Below, piece by piece: positions 25,058-33,504 of a stretch of 64,000 nucleotides of DNA (position 1 is its first letter; the number at the start of each line of letters is the position of its first letter). The position numbers and the translations under genes were made by a program. This stretch comes from an uncultured Muribaculum sp. GTDB lineage: Bacteria; Bacteroidota; Bacteroidia; Bacteroidales; Muribaculaceae. The notes under the pieces were generated by a model. The model did not search any database, was not told where the DNA came from, and saw only the letters and a program-made list of their open reading frames with translations. Location: positions 1-64,000 of the forward strand of contig CAJUMZ010000013.1 of assembly GCA_910587665.1 (NCBI GenBank). Direction: 5' to 3'.

Positions 25058-26328
25058 TCGCCGAAATCTAATGTCATTTGCAACGGATTACCTTCCTTAA
25101 GTGCTTTTCGCGGTGGAGCGGTGATAAGGTTACGCACATATTCCGGTGACAAGTCGGCAACACACGACGCTCCAAGCTCGCCACAGGTTATAAAATATTT
25201 CGCCCTCTTCATCACCACGCCGATCTTGCGCAGATGTTCGGAATTAAGACGCCTGAACCGACGCGCATTTACAATCAGCGTAGCCGATTTCACTCCTACA
25301 CCCGGTATGCGTAGTATCATCTCATAGTCAGCCTTGTTGACATCCACCGGAAATACTTCAGGATGACGCAACGCCCATGACAGCTTCGGGTCAATCTCAA
25401 GTTCAAGGTCGGGATGAGAGTCATCGGCAATCTCGTCGGCGGTAAAATGATAGAAACGCATAAGCCAGTCAGCTTGATAAAGGCGGTTTTCCCTTACAAG
25501 CGGGGGCTGTTTCAACGCCGGCAGACGCGGGTCATAGGTATTTACCGGAACATATCCGGAATAATATACACGCCGCATCGTGGGAGTAGAATATAACGCC
25601 GACGACAGCCGAAGTATGTCACGGTCATGCTCAGGCGAAGCCCCGACAATCATCTGGGTACTCTGTCCGGCTGGGACAAAACGCGGCACATGGCGCAAAC
25701 GCTTGCGGTCCTCCTTGTTTTCAAGCACACCGCGACGTATGTAGCCCATAGGCTCGTAAACACTCTTGAAATCCTTTTCCGGGGCAAGATATTTCAATGA
25801 TGTCTCATTGGGAATCTCAATATTCACGCTCATACGGTCGGCATACCGCCCGGCAAGATTTACAAGTTCCTGCGACGCTCCGGGAATACTCTTCAGATGT
25901 ATGTAACCATTGAACCGGTGGACAGTGCGTAGATCCTGAGCTACCCTTACAAGCCTCTCCATGGTATAATCGGGGTTACGCACAACACCGGAACTGAGAA
26001 ACAGCCCCTCGATATAATTGCGCCGATAAAACTCCATGGTAATCCCTACGAGTTCAGTCACCGACAATGTAGCACGCGGGATGTCATTGCTGCGGCGGTT
26101 GATACAATAGGCGCAATCGTACATGCACACATTGGTAAGCATCACTTTAAGAAGAGAAATGCACCTGCCGTCGTCGGCAAAACTGTGGCATATGCCGATA
26201 CCACCGACGGTATTACCCACCCCCTCATCCTTCTTGCCGCGTCGCACAGTGCCGCTCGACGAGCATGACACGTCGTATTTGGCCGATTCGGCAAGTATCT
26301 TGAGCTTACGGAGCGTATCTTCAGTCAT
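25054..26328 (-). CDS. putative DNA modification/repair radical SAM protein (TIGR03916)
   Basis: 424 residues. The cluster motif CMYDCAYC (CX3CX2C) is near residue 69-76, the SAM region follows with FLSSGVVRNPDYTMER, and the C-terminus holds a helix-hairpin-helix (LRIPGVGVKSATLIVNARRF) of the DNA-binding type. This pairs with the TIGR03915 protein. The two are thought to repair a DNA lesion, similar in outline to spore photoproduct lyase, but the lesion is unknown. A -7 box TAAATTTG (26355-26348) sits 19 nt upstream of the ATG. Confidence 0.85.
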   Translation of the reverse strand: MTEDTLRKLKILAESAKYDVSCSSSGTVRRGKKDEGVGNTVGGIGICHSFADDGRCISLLKVMLTNVCMYDCAYCINRRSNDIPRATLSVTELVGITMEFYRRNYIEGLFLSSGVVRNPDYTMERLVRVAQDLRTVHRFNGYIHLKSIPGASQELVNLAGRYADRMSVNIEIPNETSLKYLAPEKDFKSVYEPMGYIRRGVLENKEDRKRLRHVPRFVPAGQSTQMIVGASPEHDRDILRLSSALYSTPTMRRVYYSGYVPVNTYDPRLPALKQPPLVRENRLYQADWLMRFYHFTADEIADDSHPDLELEIDPKLSWALRHPEVFPVDVNKADYEMILRIPGVGVKSATLIVNARRFRRLNSEHLRKIGVVMKRAKYFITCGELGASCVADLSPEYVRNLITAPPRKALKEGNPLQMTLDFGE

Positions 26329-26347
26329 ATACCGGATTATTGCAATA

Positions 26348-26355
26348 CAAATTTA
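26348..26355 (-). promoter_or_regulatory. -7 promoter box of the DNA repair pair
   Basis: Minus strand TAAATTTG, matching TAnnTTTG, 19 nt before the ATG at 26328. Confidence 0.5.
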
Positions 26356-26459
26356 CACATTACAACCCATATTGCAAAATAACAAGTGCAAAATCTCAAT
26401 ATTATTTGCAAAATTTCCGCATACAGCAGCGCAGACACTTGAATATCAACAGATTTTCT

Positions 26460-27569
26460 CTAACTTCTTTTTTGGTAGGTCACTGCGGCAATCATGCAAA
26501 ACGCCATAGCAAAGCCGGATAATACGATATATTGCCCCCAAAGGTCTGTGATTGAAGCACCTTTAAGATATACAGAGCGCATTATCTCGATGAAGTAGCG
26601 GGGAGGAACCGCGTATGTGAAATATTGCGCCCATTCCGGCATTGATGCGATTGGCGTGAACAGTCCGCCCATAAGCTGGAATATCATTATGAAAGCGAAC
26701 ATCATGAAGATGCTTTGAAGTATAGTGGCCGATTTGTTGGCTATCGTCACTCCCAAACCGGACATCACTAGGCTGAACAGTATCGCCGCAAAGTAAATAT
26801 CTGCGATATTTCCTGCCGGAACAAGACCATACACAAGCCAGCCGATAATCATTCCTACGGTGATGACAATAAGCCCGATTACCCAATATGGGATAAGTTT
26901 CGACAACACGAATGTGAATCTCCCCACCGGTGTGACATTCATTGCCTCAATTGTGCCGGTTTCTTTCTCGCTTACAAGATTCAGCGTTGGAAGAAAGCCG
27001 CAGATGATTATGATAAGCACAACCATTAGGGCCGGTATCATGTAATTGCGGAAATTGAGAGTGGGATTAAAACAGTTCATTACACTGCCGGAATATGCCG
27101 AAAGTTCAATTCCGTTTTCGGTCTGCCACTGTGCCAATGTCGAGATTATTGACTGCGCAGCATAGTTCGCGCCCAACATTCCCTTGGTGGCGTTCACACC
27201 GTTGGCGTCAACCTCTATTTTAGGCATGTCGCCAACGGAAATATCTTTAGAATAATTATCGGGAATGACAACTATTGCGTCGGATTTACCATTCTCCATC
27301 ATCTGCAATGCGTTTTTATATGTAAATTCACAGCTGTTGACCGACAGAAATTCCGAGGCATCCATGTCGGCAATTATGCGCCGTGACAGTTGAGAGCAAT
27401 CATTGTCCACCACGGCAATGCCGACATTCTTAACATCCATATTTGCCACAAGCGGGAGTACGAGCATTACCATTAGCGGCATTGCCACTATGATACGGGG
27501 TATGAAGGGGTTTCGCTTCATAAGCCGGATTTCCTTGCTCAACAATATTTTAAGTGTTCTAAAATTCAT
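26460..27569 (-). CDS. ABC-2 type permease of an efflux system (YbhR-like)
   Basis: 369 residues: one N-terminal helix (about 25-42), a periplasmic domain of 120 residues, then five helices, the ABC-2 membrane layout. SEKETGTIEAMNVTPV near 205 is the conserved cytosolic coupling segment. Last gene of the efflux operon; it pairs with the permease 8 nt upstream. Expected to expel hydrophobic drugs or lipids with the two ATPases. Confidence 0.85.
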   Translation of the reverse strand: MNFRTLKILLSKEIRLMKRNPFIPRIIVAMPLMVMLVLPLVANMDVKNVGIAVVDNDCSQLSRRIIADMDASEFLSVNSCEFTYKNALQMMENGKSDAIVVIPDNYSKDISVGDMPKIEVDANGVNATKGMLGANYAAQSIISTLAQWQTENGIELSAYSGSVMNCFNPTLNFRNYMIPALMVVLIIIICGFLPTLNLVSEKETGTIEAMNVTPVGRFTFVLSKLIPYWVIGLIVITVGMIIGWLVYGLVPAGNIADIYFAAILFSLVMSGLGVTIANKSATILQSIFMMFAFIMIFQLMGGLFTPIASMPEWAQYFTYAVPPRYFIEIMRSVYLKGASITDLWGQYIVLSGFAMAFCMIAAVTYQKRS

Positions 27570-27577
27570 GTCGCCAA

Positions 27578-28624
27578 TCAGTGTTTTGTGTTGAATTTTT
27601 TGATGGCCAATATCATCACTGCCATTGTCATGGTCGCCAAAATCGTGATTTCAGTAATGATATACGATGCAGGAAGCTGTTGTATCATCAAGGTACGCAT
27701 AGCCGATATATACCATCTTGCCGGAATTATACAGGAGAACCATTGCAAAAGTACCGGCATATTCTCAATGGGAAACATCATGCCTGAAAGCATTATAACA
27801 GGTAGCATGAACAGCACACCTGAAACAAGGAGAGCCGTAACCTGATTTGATACAAGCGTGGAAATCAGCAGTCCGAGCGAAAGTGCGAGGACAATATATA
27901 GTATTGTCACCCATACGACATTAATCACACTCGCAGAGAACGGTAGTCCGAGAACAGTATAGCTCAACGACAGCATAAGTGTAAGGATGATGCACGACAG
28001 CAGGAAATACGGCACAATTTTTCCCAATATTATAGTCCGTGGCCGCACCGGAGACACGAGCAAAAGATCCATAGTGCCTGACTCTTTTTCGCTGACAATA
28101 GACACAGATGTCATCATGGCGCATATCAGTATAAAAATCATGCCCATTATGCCCGGCACAAAATTATACGCGCTTTTCAACTGCGGGTTATAGAGGGTAT
28201 TTGTTATTACCGGCATTTCGACATTGCCGTTAAGCACTCCTTCGATATAAGCTGTAGAGGTCCGGGCTGTGTTGGCATTGGAGGCATCGACTATTATCTG
28301 GTGGCACAGGCGGTCGCCGTCATATCTCAGCACCACCGCTGCATCGATCTTTCCGGCACGCAGCATCGGCTCCACCTCATTCAACGGGACAATACCTTTG
28401 AATGTGAAATATGAATTCACACGGAATTTCTCCAATATCTGCCGTGTATCATCGGTGTGCTGATCAACGACTGCGACAACATTTATATTGTTGACCTCCG
28501 TGGATATGGCGAAACCGAACAACAACAGTAACACAAGGGGCATTATCAACACCACCGTCATAGTGCGGAAATCGCGCAACAGATGCAGCGTTTCCATCTT
28601 TATCATTGATACGAATATCGACAT
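27578..28624 (-). CDS. ABC-2 type permease of an efflux system (YbhS-like)
   Basis: 348 residues with the same plan as the next gene: a first helix at 22-42, a periplasmic domain, then five helices, and the coupling segment SEKESGTMDLLLVSPV near 180. The two permeases would form the heterodimeric channel. 4 nt gap from the upstream ATPase gene. Confidence 0.85.
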   Translation of the reverse strand: MSIFVSMIKMETLHLLRDFRTMTVVLIMPLVLLLLFGFAISTEVNNINVVAVVDQHTDDTRQILEKFRVNSYFTFKGIVPLNEVEPMLRAGKIDAAVVLRYDGDRLCHQIIVDASNANTARTSTAYIEGVLNGNVEMPVITNTLYNPQLKSAYNFVPGIMGMIFILICAMMTSVSIVSEKESGTMDLLLVSPVRPRTIILGKIVPYFLLSCIILTLMLSLSYTVLGLPFSASVINVVWVTILYIVLALSLGLLISTLVSNQVTALLVSGVLFMLPVIMLSGMMFPIENMPVLLQWFSCIIPARWYISAMRTLMIQQLPASYIITEITILATMTMAVMILAIKKFNTKH

Positions 28625-28628
28625 GGCT

Positions 28629-29372
28629 TTAATCTCCTCTTTTGGCGTCTCTCGCCACTATGCGAAACACCTCATCCATAGTTTCTGCCATATATCCCTT
28701 TTTTAGACCTTCCGGGCTGTCGAGTGCCTTTATGCGCCCGTCGACCATTATGGATATACGGTTGCAGTATTCGGCCTCGTCAAGATAATGTGTCGTTACA
28801 AAAATCGTCATGCCCTCCGAGGAAGCGCGGTAGATCATCTCCCAAAACTTGCGGCGCGTCACGGGGTCAACTCCTCCCGTCGGTTCGTCAAGGAAAACCA
28901 CTTCCGGGCTGTGCATGGTGGCTGCTGAAAAAGCCAGTTTCTGTTTCCACCCCATAGGTATGTCCTTTACAAGCGTGTGGCGCATATTCTCCATTCCGAG
29001 AGTGTGGAACACATCTGCCATCTTCTCTTTTATCGCTTTGTCGGTCATGCCGTAGATTGTTGAAAACAACGTAAGGTTTTCAGTCACGGTCAGTTCCTCA
29101 TAAAGCGAAAACTTCTGGCTCATATACCCTATGTGACGTTTGACTTCCTCCGCCTGACGGGTTATGTCATAACCGGCTACTGTGCCGCTGCCGGATGTCG
29201 GGTAACTCAATCCGCAAAGCATACGCATCGCCGTAGTTTTTCCGGCACCGTTGGCGCCGAGAAAGCCGAATATCTCGCCTTTCCTTACCTCAAAGCTTAT
29301 GCCGTCAACTGCCGTGAAACTGCCGAAACGTTTCGTCAGTCCGTTGACTGATATGGCTATGTCATTCTTCAT
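28629..29372 (-). CDS. ABC transporter ATP-binding protein, second ATPase of the pair
   Basis: 247 residues. Walker A GANGAGKTT near 37, Walker B VVFLDEPTGGVD near 157. The signature is the degenerate IPMGWKQKLAFS instead of LSGGQ, just as in the C-terminal half of YbhF, which suggests it pairs with the canonical ATPase. ATG at 29372 was preferred over a TTG at 29381 and overlaps the upstream stop by 11 nt. Confidence 0.88.
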   Translation of the reverse strand: MKNDIAISVNGLTKRFGSFTAVDGISFEVRKGEIFGFLGANGAGKTTAMRMLCGLSYPTSGSGTVAGYDITRQAEEVKRHIGYMSQKFSLYEELTVTENLTLFSTIYGMTDKAIKEKMADVFHTLGMENMRHTLVKDIPMGWKQKLAFSAATMHSPEVVFLDEPTGGVDPVTRRKFWEMIYRASSEGMTIFVTTHYLDEAEYCNRISIMVDGRIKALDSPEGLKKGYMAETMDEVFRIVARDAKRGD

Positions 29373-30276
29373 TGCCTGCAAGTTTTATGAATAAATCCTC
29401 TATATCGCCCTTCGCAGGATATATCTTCACATCGGCCAATCCCATATCCGACAGTCTGCGGACTGCATCAGCAGGATTGAAATCATCTTCGGTGACAATA
29501 TGCAGTGTCGCTCCGAATGTATAGCAATTTTTCACATCGGGAAGTGACTTCAATGCCTCTAACAGCGGATACATATCTTTCGCCGAGGCATTGTAAAGGT
29601 TTTCTCCCAAACCTTCCACCAAGTTTGTCGGGTTGTTGACATCAAGAATCCTCCCTTTGTCAATCAGGGCTATCCGTTCACACCGCTGCGCCTCATCCAT
29701 ATAGGATGTTGACACAAGTATGGTTATGCCTTTTTCCTTCAACGTTGCCAGCATATCCCAAAACTCGCTTCTCGACACGGCGTCTACTCCGGTGGTAGGC
29801 TCATCAAGCAACAGTACTTTCGGGTGGTGGATAAGGGCGCAACCTAATGCGAGTTTCTGCTTCATGCCTCCAGACAAAGCTCCGGCACGACGATTAGGGA
29901 ATTTTGCAAGCTGGTTGAAAATCGGTGCTATCAGGTCATAGTTATCCTTGACGCGCACACCGAACAGCGATGCGAAGAAATGCAGGTTTTCATTCACCGT
30001 CAAATCGGGGTACAATGAAAACCGCTCAGGCATATATCCGATTTCGGCACGGATTTTCTTGTAGTCCCTTATTGTATCCAGACCGGCAACTGTGGCTGTA
30101 CCTGTGTCCGGAGACAATAGAGTGGTCAATATACGGTATAGCGTTGTCTTGCCGGCTCCATCTGGTCCGATAAGCCCGAACATCATCCCTTCCGGCACGG
30201 AAAGGGTCACGTTGTCAAGTGCTGTCAGATTGCCGTACTTTTTTGTGATGCCTTGTATGTCGATAGCATTTTTCAT
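29362..30276 (-). CDS. ABC transporter ATP-binding protein, first ATPase of the pair
   Basis: 304 residues: Walker A GPDGAGKTT near 38, signature LSGGMKQKLALG near 139, Walker B VLLLDEPTTGVD near 160, followed by a C-terminal domain (about 225-304) seen in drug-resistance ATPases. Together with the gene behind it, it corresponds to the two halves of fused YbhF. Overlaps the HlyD stop by ATGA. Confidence 0.9.
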   Translation of the reverse strand: MKNAIDIQGITKKYGNLTALDNVTLSVPEGMMFGLIGPDGAGKTTLYRILTTLLSPDTGTATVAGLDTIRDYKKIRAEIGYMPERFSLYPDLTVNENLHFFASLFGVRVKDNYDLIAPIFNQLAKFPNRRAGALSGGMKQKLALGCALIHHPKVLLLDEPTTGVDAVSRSEFWDMLATLKEKGITILVSTSYMDEAQRCERIALIDKGRILDVNNPTNLVEGLGENLYNASAKDMYPLLEALKSLPDVKNCYTFGATLHIVTEDDFNPADAVRRLSDMGLADVKIYPAKGDIEDLFIKLAGNEE

Positions 30277-31160
30277 AAGCGGACTCCACCATATTGACCG
30301 AGTTTCAATCGTCCGTCGTTCTTCACTGCAATCTTTACGGCATAGACGAGATTTGCACGGGAATCATTGGTTTGTATTGATTTCGGGGTGAACTCGCTTT
30401 CCTGCGCAATCCAAGTTATTTTACCGGGATATTCAAATTGTTCATTCCCGCCGAAGTCAGCTATAACCGTTACTTTCTGACCGATTTTAATATCGGCGAG
30501 TTGCGAGGCGGTGAAGTAGCTGCGCAGATAGATATTGTTCAGATCTGCCACCTTAAACAGCGGTCTTCCCGGTGTGGCAAACTCCCCGGCCTCAGCATAT
30601 TTCAACAATACAGTGCCGGTAATAGGCGATATTATGCTGCTTTTTGCAATCTGTTCCTCGATTTGCTCCTTCTGGTATTGCAAGGCAAGGGCATTATCAG
30701 AGATTGAACCGCGATTCTTTCCGAGAGTGGATAATAATGCACTAAGCTGTCCGCGCAAAACATTCAGTTGGGCGTTGGCGTCGTCGCTCTGCTTCTGCGT
30801 TGCCGCTCCATCGGTAAGGAGCCGGGAGATGCGGGCGCATTCGCTCTGCTGGTGGGCAATCTGTGTACGCAACGCAGCCGCCTGTGCCGCGATGTCGGGC
30901 GAGGACTGTTCTGTCGATGACTGCTGACTGCGAAGCTGTTTGTATTGTAGTACAAGCAAAGTGGTGTCGATTGTAGCCACATTCTGCCCTATGTTGACAC
31001 TATCGCCTTCGGCTATGTCAAGGACAAGTATTTTTCCGCTTGTTTCCGAGGATACGGTTACGGTTGTCGCCTCGAATATACCGGTGGCATCATATTCCTG
31101 TTTGCTTTGGCATGAAGCCAATAATATTGTTATAGCCGGAAGAAGAAATGTTTTTTTCAT
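30273..31160 (-). CDS. HlyD-family periplasmic adaptor lipoprotein
   Basis: 295 residues with lipobox LLASC (residues 13-17), so anchored in the inner membrane by lipid. The barrel-sandwich and lipoyl halves flank a coiled-coil hairpin (about 85-165, with repeated Gln/Ala/Leu). The ISPITGTVLLKYAEAGEF stretch is the second lipoyl half. It bridges the ABC permeases and TolC. Overlaps the TolC stop by ATGA. Confidence 0.88.
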   Translation of the reverse strand: MKKTFLLPAITILLASCQSKQEYDATGIFEATTVTVSSETSGKILVLDIAEGDSVNIGQNVATIDTTLLVLQYKQLRSQQSSTEQSSPDIAAQAAALRTQIAHQQSECARISRLLTDGAATQKQSDDANAQLNVLRGQLSALLSTLGKNRGSISDNALALQYQKEQIEEQIAKSSIISPITGTVLLKYAEAGEFATPGRPLFKVADLNNIYLRSYFTASQLADIKIGQKVTVIADFGGNEQFEYPGKITWIAQESEFTPKSIQTNDSRANLVYAVKIAVKNDGRLKLGQYGGVRL

Positions 31161-32440
31161 CGGTTGAGTGTATATTTTAATTGATAGATAGTTTGTAAAA
31201 GTTGTATTTCATGATAGGAAGCCGAAAGCCGCGCCTGATTTTCGTCAGTGATTTTTGACAACAGGGCGGTAGCGTCGATAACACCGTTTTCAAGTTGCGA
31301 TTCGGCGGCACGCCGGACATTGGCACGCAGTTCGACAATCCGTGCATCCTCTTTCATAAAGTCCTCAATCTCGCTGATGCGGTCGGTCTGCGACTGGGTC
31401 TGCAGCGATGTGTTGAACAGGAAGACATCCCGGTCGGCGGCAATGCCGTCGGATGCAATTTGCAATTGACCCTCACGGTTCTTTTTCGTATAGAATGCCC
31501 CTATATTCCACGATACCTTTACACCGACAAGCACATTGAGTGACAAGTCGCGGTTCATCATGCTCTTGAAATTGTCGAATCCGGGATAGCCGTAATATGC
31601 TTGTGCGAACAGTCCGATTTTCGGCATAAGTCCGGATTTTATTGTGCTTAAGCGAGCGCCATTAGCCAGCGTCTGCGCATCGAAAAGAGCCATTTCGGGA
31701 CGGTTTACAGCCATGTTTTCCGGTGTGTCTGGGGTCGGTTTTATCAACTCTTGTCGGGTTATTTCCATACCTGTGAATATTCCGAGCATCCGGCGGTAGC
31801 TCTGTGAATTGCTTTGAGCCTGTATCAGCTGTTGCGATACGGAAAGATACTGAGCTTCCAGCATATCCACGTCACTCTGCATCGCCGTACCGTTTGCTTG
31901 CATTGACCGCAGCCTATCGAGATTACTTTGCAGCAATGATTGTGTGTTTTGGGTTTGTTTTATCTGCTCGTCAATAAGCAGGATACCGAAAAACAGATTC
32001 TCAACTCGCTCGCGGATTGCATAGAGCTGCACATTAAGCTGCGCTTGACGTTCGACATTGTCGGCACGGACAATCTCACGCTGAGATTTCGATGCCCCAC
32101 CATCCCATATCATCTGGTTCAGTTCGGCTCCGACCCTGTATTGCAGTTTGCCAAGCCCCGACATATCCGTACCCATTTGAGCCATCATATCAGAAAGCGC
32201 GTCCGGGAACGACGGCACAGCGTTCTGCACCGAGCCTTGTCCGTAAACGCCGATCTGCGGAAGCCATCCCTTATTTATGTCGGAAAGGCTTATTTCCTGC
32301 GCCCGGTCGAGCAGCTCATATTTTTTTATAAGAGGATAATTATCCCGTGCGTTCTGCACGCATTGTTCCAACGTGATCTGCGCATGAAGCGCGCCGGCGG
32401 CAAAGAGCAGCAATCCTCCGAGAGAAAATCGTTTTGTCAT
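31157..32440 (-). CDS. TolC-family outer membrane channel
   Basis: 427 residues with signal peptide ending before QITLEQCV. ITLEQCVQNARDNYP and the second repeat (about 230-427) show the two-fold TolC layout of alpha-barrel hairpins. It forms the outer-membrane exit of the efflux system. The upstream 167 bp hold the palindromic element and no clear promoter of the TAnnTTTG type, so it may depend on read-through from the tetR promoter. Confidence 0.88.
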   Translation of the reverse strand: MTKRFSLGGLLLFAAGALHAQITLEQCVQNARDNYPLIKKYELLDRAQEISLSDINKGWLPQIGVYGQGSVQNAVPSFPDALSDMMAQMGTDMSGLGKLQYRVGAELNQMIWDGGASKSQREIVRADNVERQAQLNVQLYAIRERVENLFFGILLIDEQIKQTQNTQSLLQSNLDRLRSMQANGTAMQSDVDMLEAQYLSVSQQLIQAQSNSQSYRRMLGIFTGMEITRQELIKPTPDTPENMAVNRPEMALFDAQTLANGARLSTIKSGLMPKIGLFAQAYYGYPGFDNFKSMMNRDLSLNVLVGVKVSWNIGAFYTKKNREGQLQIASDGIAADRDVFLFNTSLQTQSQTDRISEIEDFMKEDARIVELRANVRRAAESQLENGVIDATALLSKITDENQARLSASYHEIQLLQTIYQLKYTLNR

Positions 32441-32443
32441 TTT

Positions 32444-32640
32444 ATAAGTAACTCTTATAAATTAGTTTATAATGAAAGATATAAGTAAACCCTGCGGGCT
32501 GACACATCCTTACTCGTCTTTTCGGCGATTTTTGCGCTCTCGCTCAGTCGTGTAGCACGCTACACTCTTTCGCTCAATCATAAAAATCTCTCGAAAATCC
32601 TTCATAATTATGTATCAGCTAATTTATGCGAGTTACTTAT
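32444..32640. mobile_element. palindromic MITE-like element between tetR and tolC
   Basis: About 197 bp bounded by imperfect 24-bp inverted repeats: ATAAGTAACTCTTATAAATT (32444-32463) and, on the opposite strand, ATAAGTAACTCGCATAAATT (32640-32621), both extended by TAG. Inside is a second, larger imperfect palindrome (about 32515-32598) centred on GTGTAGCACGCTACAC, with flanking TTTTTG and CGCTC runs on either side. No ORF is present. The right repeat supplies the last 10 codons and the stop of tetR. It is typical of a non-autonomous element or a REP-like repeat; target duplications were not identified. Confidence 0.6.
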
Positions 32641-33255
32641 CAGATTTAGTTTTGTCAGGATGGTCTTGACATTTTCCTGTTTGCGCGCTTCAAGAAGCAC
32701 GTCGTAGTCATCGAAATAATTTCCGGCGACCACCATAAGCATCGGTGCCGCTACAAACGGGAATACGTTTAATGACACAATATCGGCAAGGAGCATCATA
32801 GCCGTGGTGTTGACGCCCGGAATGCGGTCAAGCTCAGCTTGTAGCCCTGCCAGGACCATACTTGCATTTTCAAGCAGCCTGCCGCGTATGGGAATAATGC
32901 GGTCGGGATGCACGGCAAGTTCGTTGATTATGAACCGTGGCAGTGTAGGGTTGGCGACAAGGAAGTCGAAATGGCTTTCTATTCCGTCGCGTATCCGATC
33001 TTTCAATGGCAATCCGGGATTTCCTACAGCCCCTAAAAGAATTTCGCCGAGCTTGTCGATCTTGTCGGTTACAATCTTTTCGAAAAGCTTGTCCTTGGTG
33101 CGAAAATAATAATGAAGCATGGCGTGGGTGACTCCTGCGGCTTCTGCAATAGCCGTAGTCTTTGCTCCTGAATATCCCTTTTCAAGAAACTCTTTCTCAG
33201 CGACTTGCAGAATGAGAGTTTCCGTGTCACGTTGTTGTTTCTTGTCGTCGGTCAT
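32608..33255 (-). CDS. TetR/AcrR-family transcriptional repressor
   Basis: 215 residues. An N-terminal helix-turn-helix domain, LILQVAEKEFLEKGYSGAKT, then TAIAEAAGVTHAMLHYYFRT near 45, with the remaining helices as ligand domain. ATG at 33255, since promoter and operator lie directly upstream; a longer frame from 33420 would contain the promoter. The last residues (SNSHKLADT) come from the inverted repeat of the inserted element, so the native C-terminus may have been changed. It probably represses its own gene and the efflux operon. Confidence 0.87.
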   Translation of the reverse strand: MTDDKKQQRDTETLILQVAEKEFLEKGYSGAKTTAIAEAAGVTHAMLHYYFRTKDKLFEKIVTDKIDKLGEILLGAVGNPGLPLKDRIRDGIESHFDFLVANPTLPRFIINELAVHPDRIIPIRGRLLENASMVLAGLQAELDRIPGVNTTAMMLLADIVSLNVFPFVAAPMLMVVAGNYFDDYDVLLEARKQENVKTILTKLNLISNSHKLADT

Positions 33256-33284
33256 ACTAACTGCGCTATTTAAACATAATTGAT

Positions 33285-33332
33285 TAACAATATTGTTAGC
33301 GCAAATATACCACATACTTTTGACACATACAA
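33285..33332 (-). promoter_or_regulatory. tetR promoter and operator
   Basis: The minus strand has TATATTTG (33309-33302) with TTG 20 nt upstream (33332-33330). Directly downstream, over the expected start of transcription, lies the perfect 14-bp palindrome TAACAATATTGTTA (33285-33298). This is the normal position and form of a TetR-family autoregulatory operator. No second copy was found before tolC. Confidence 0.7.
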
Positions 33333-33461
33333 TAACTGCCTCAAATTTTTTATCTTCCAAAATGAATATTGCACAAGTAAGAAAAAAATACCACATGATA
33401 ATCTCCTGGCAATAAGCCACTTTCAGTCAACCCATTACTAATATAATTGATATTCGGGCTA

Positions 33462-33493
33462 TTTGTTCAGTTAAGAAATAATCGTTAATTTTG
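33462..33493 (+). promoter_or_regulatory. promoter of the helicase gene
   Basis: TTTG (33462-33465), 20 nt, then TAATTTTG (33486-33493): a perfect Bacteroidota promoter, 11 nt before the ATG at 33505. Confidence 0.75.
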
Positions 33494-33504
33494 CATTACA
33501 TAAT

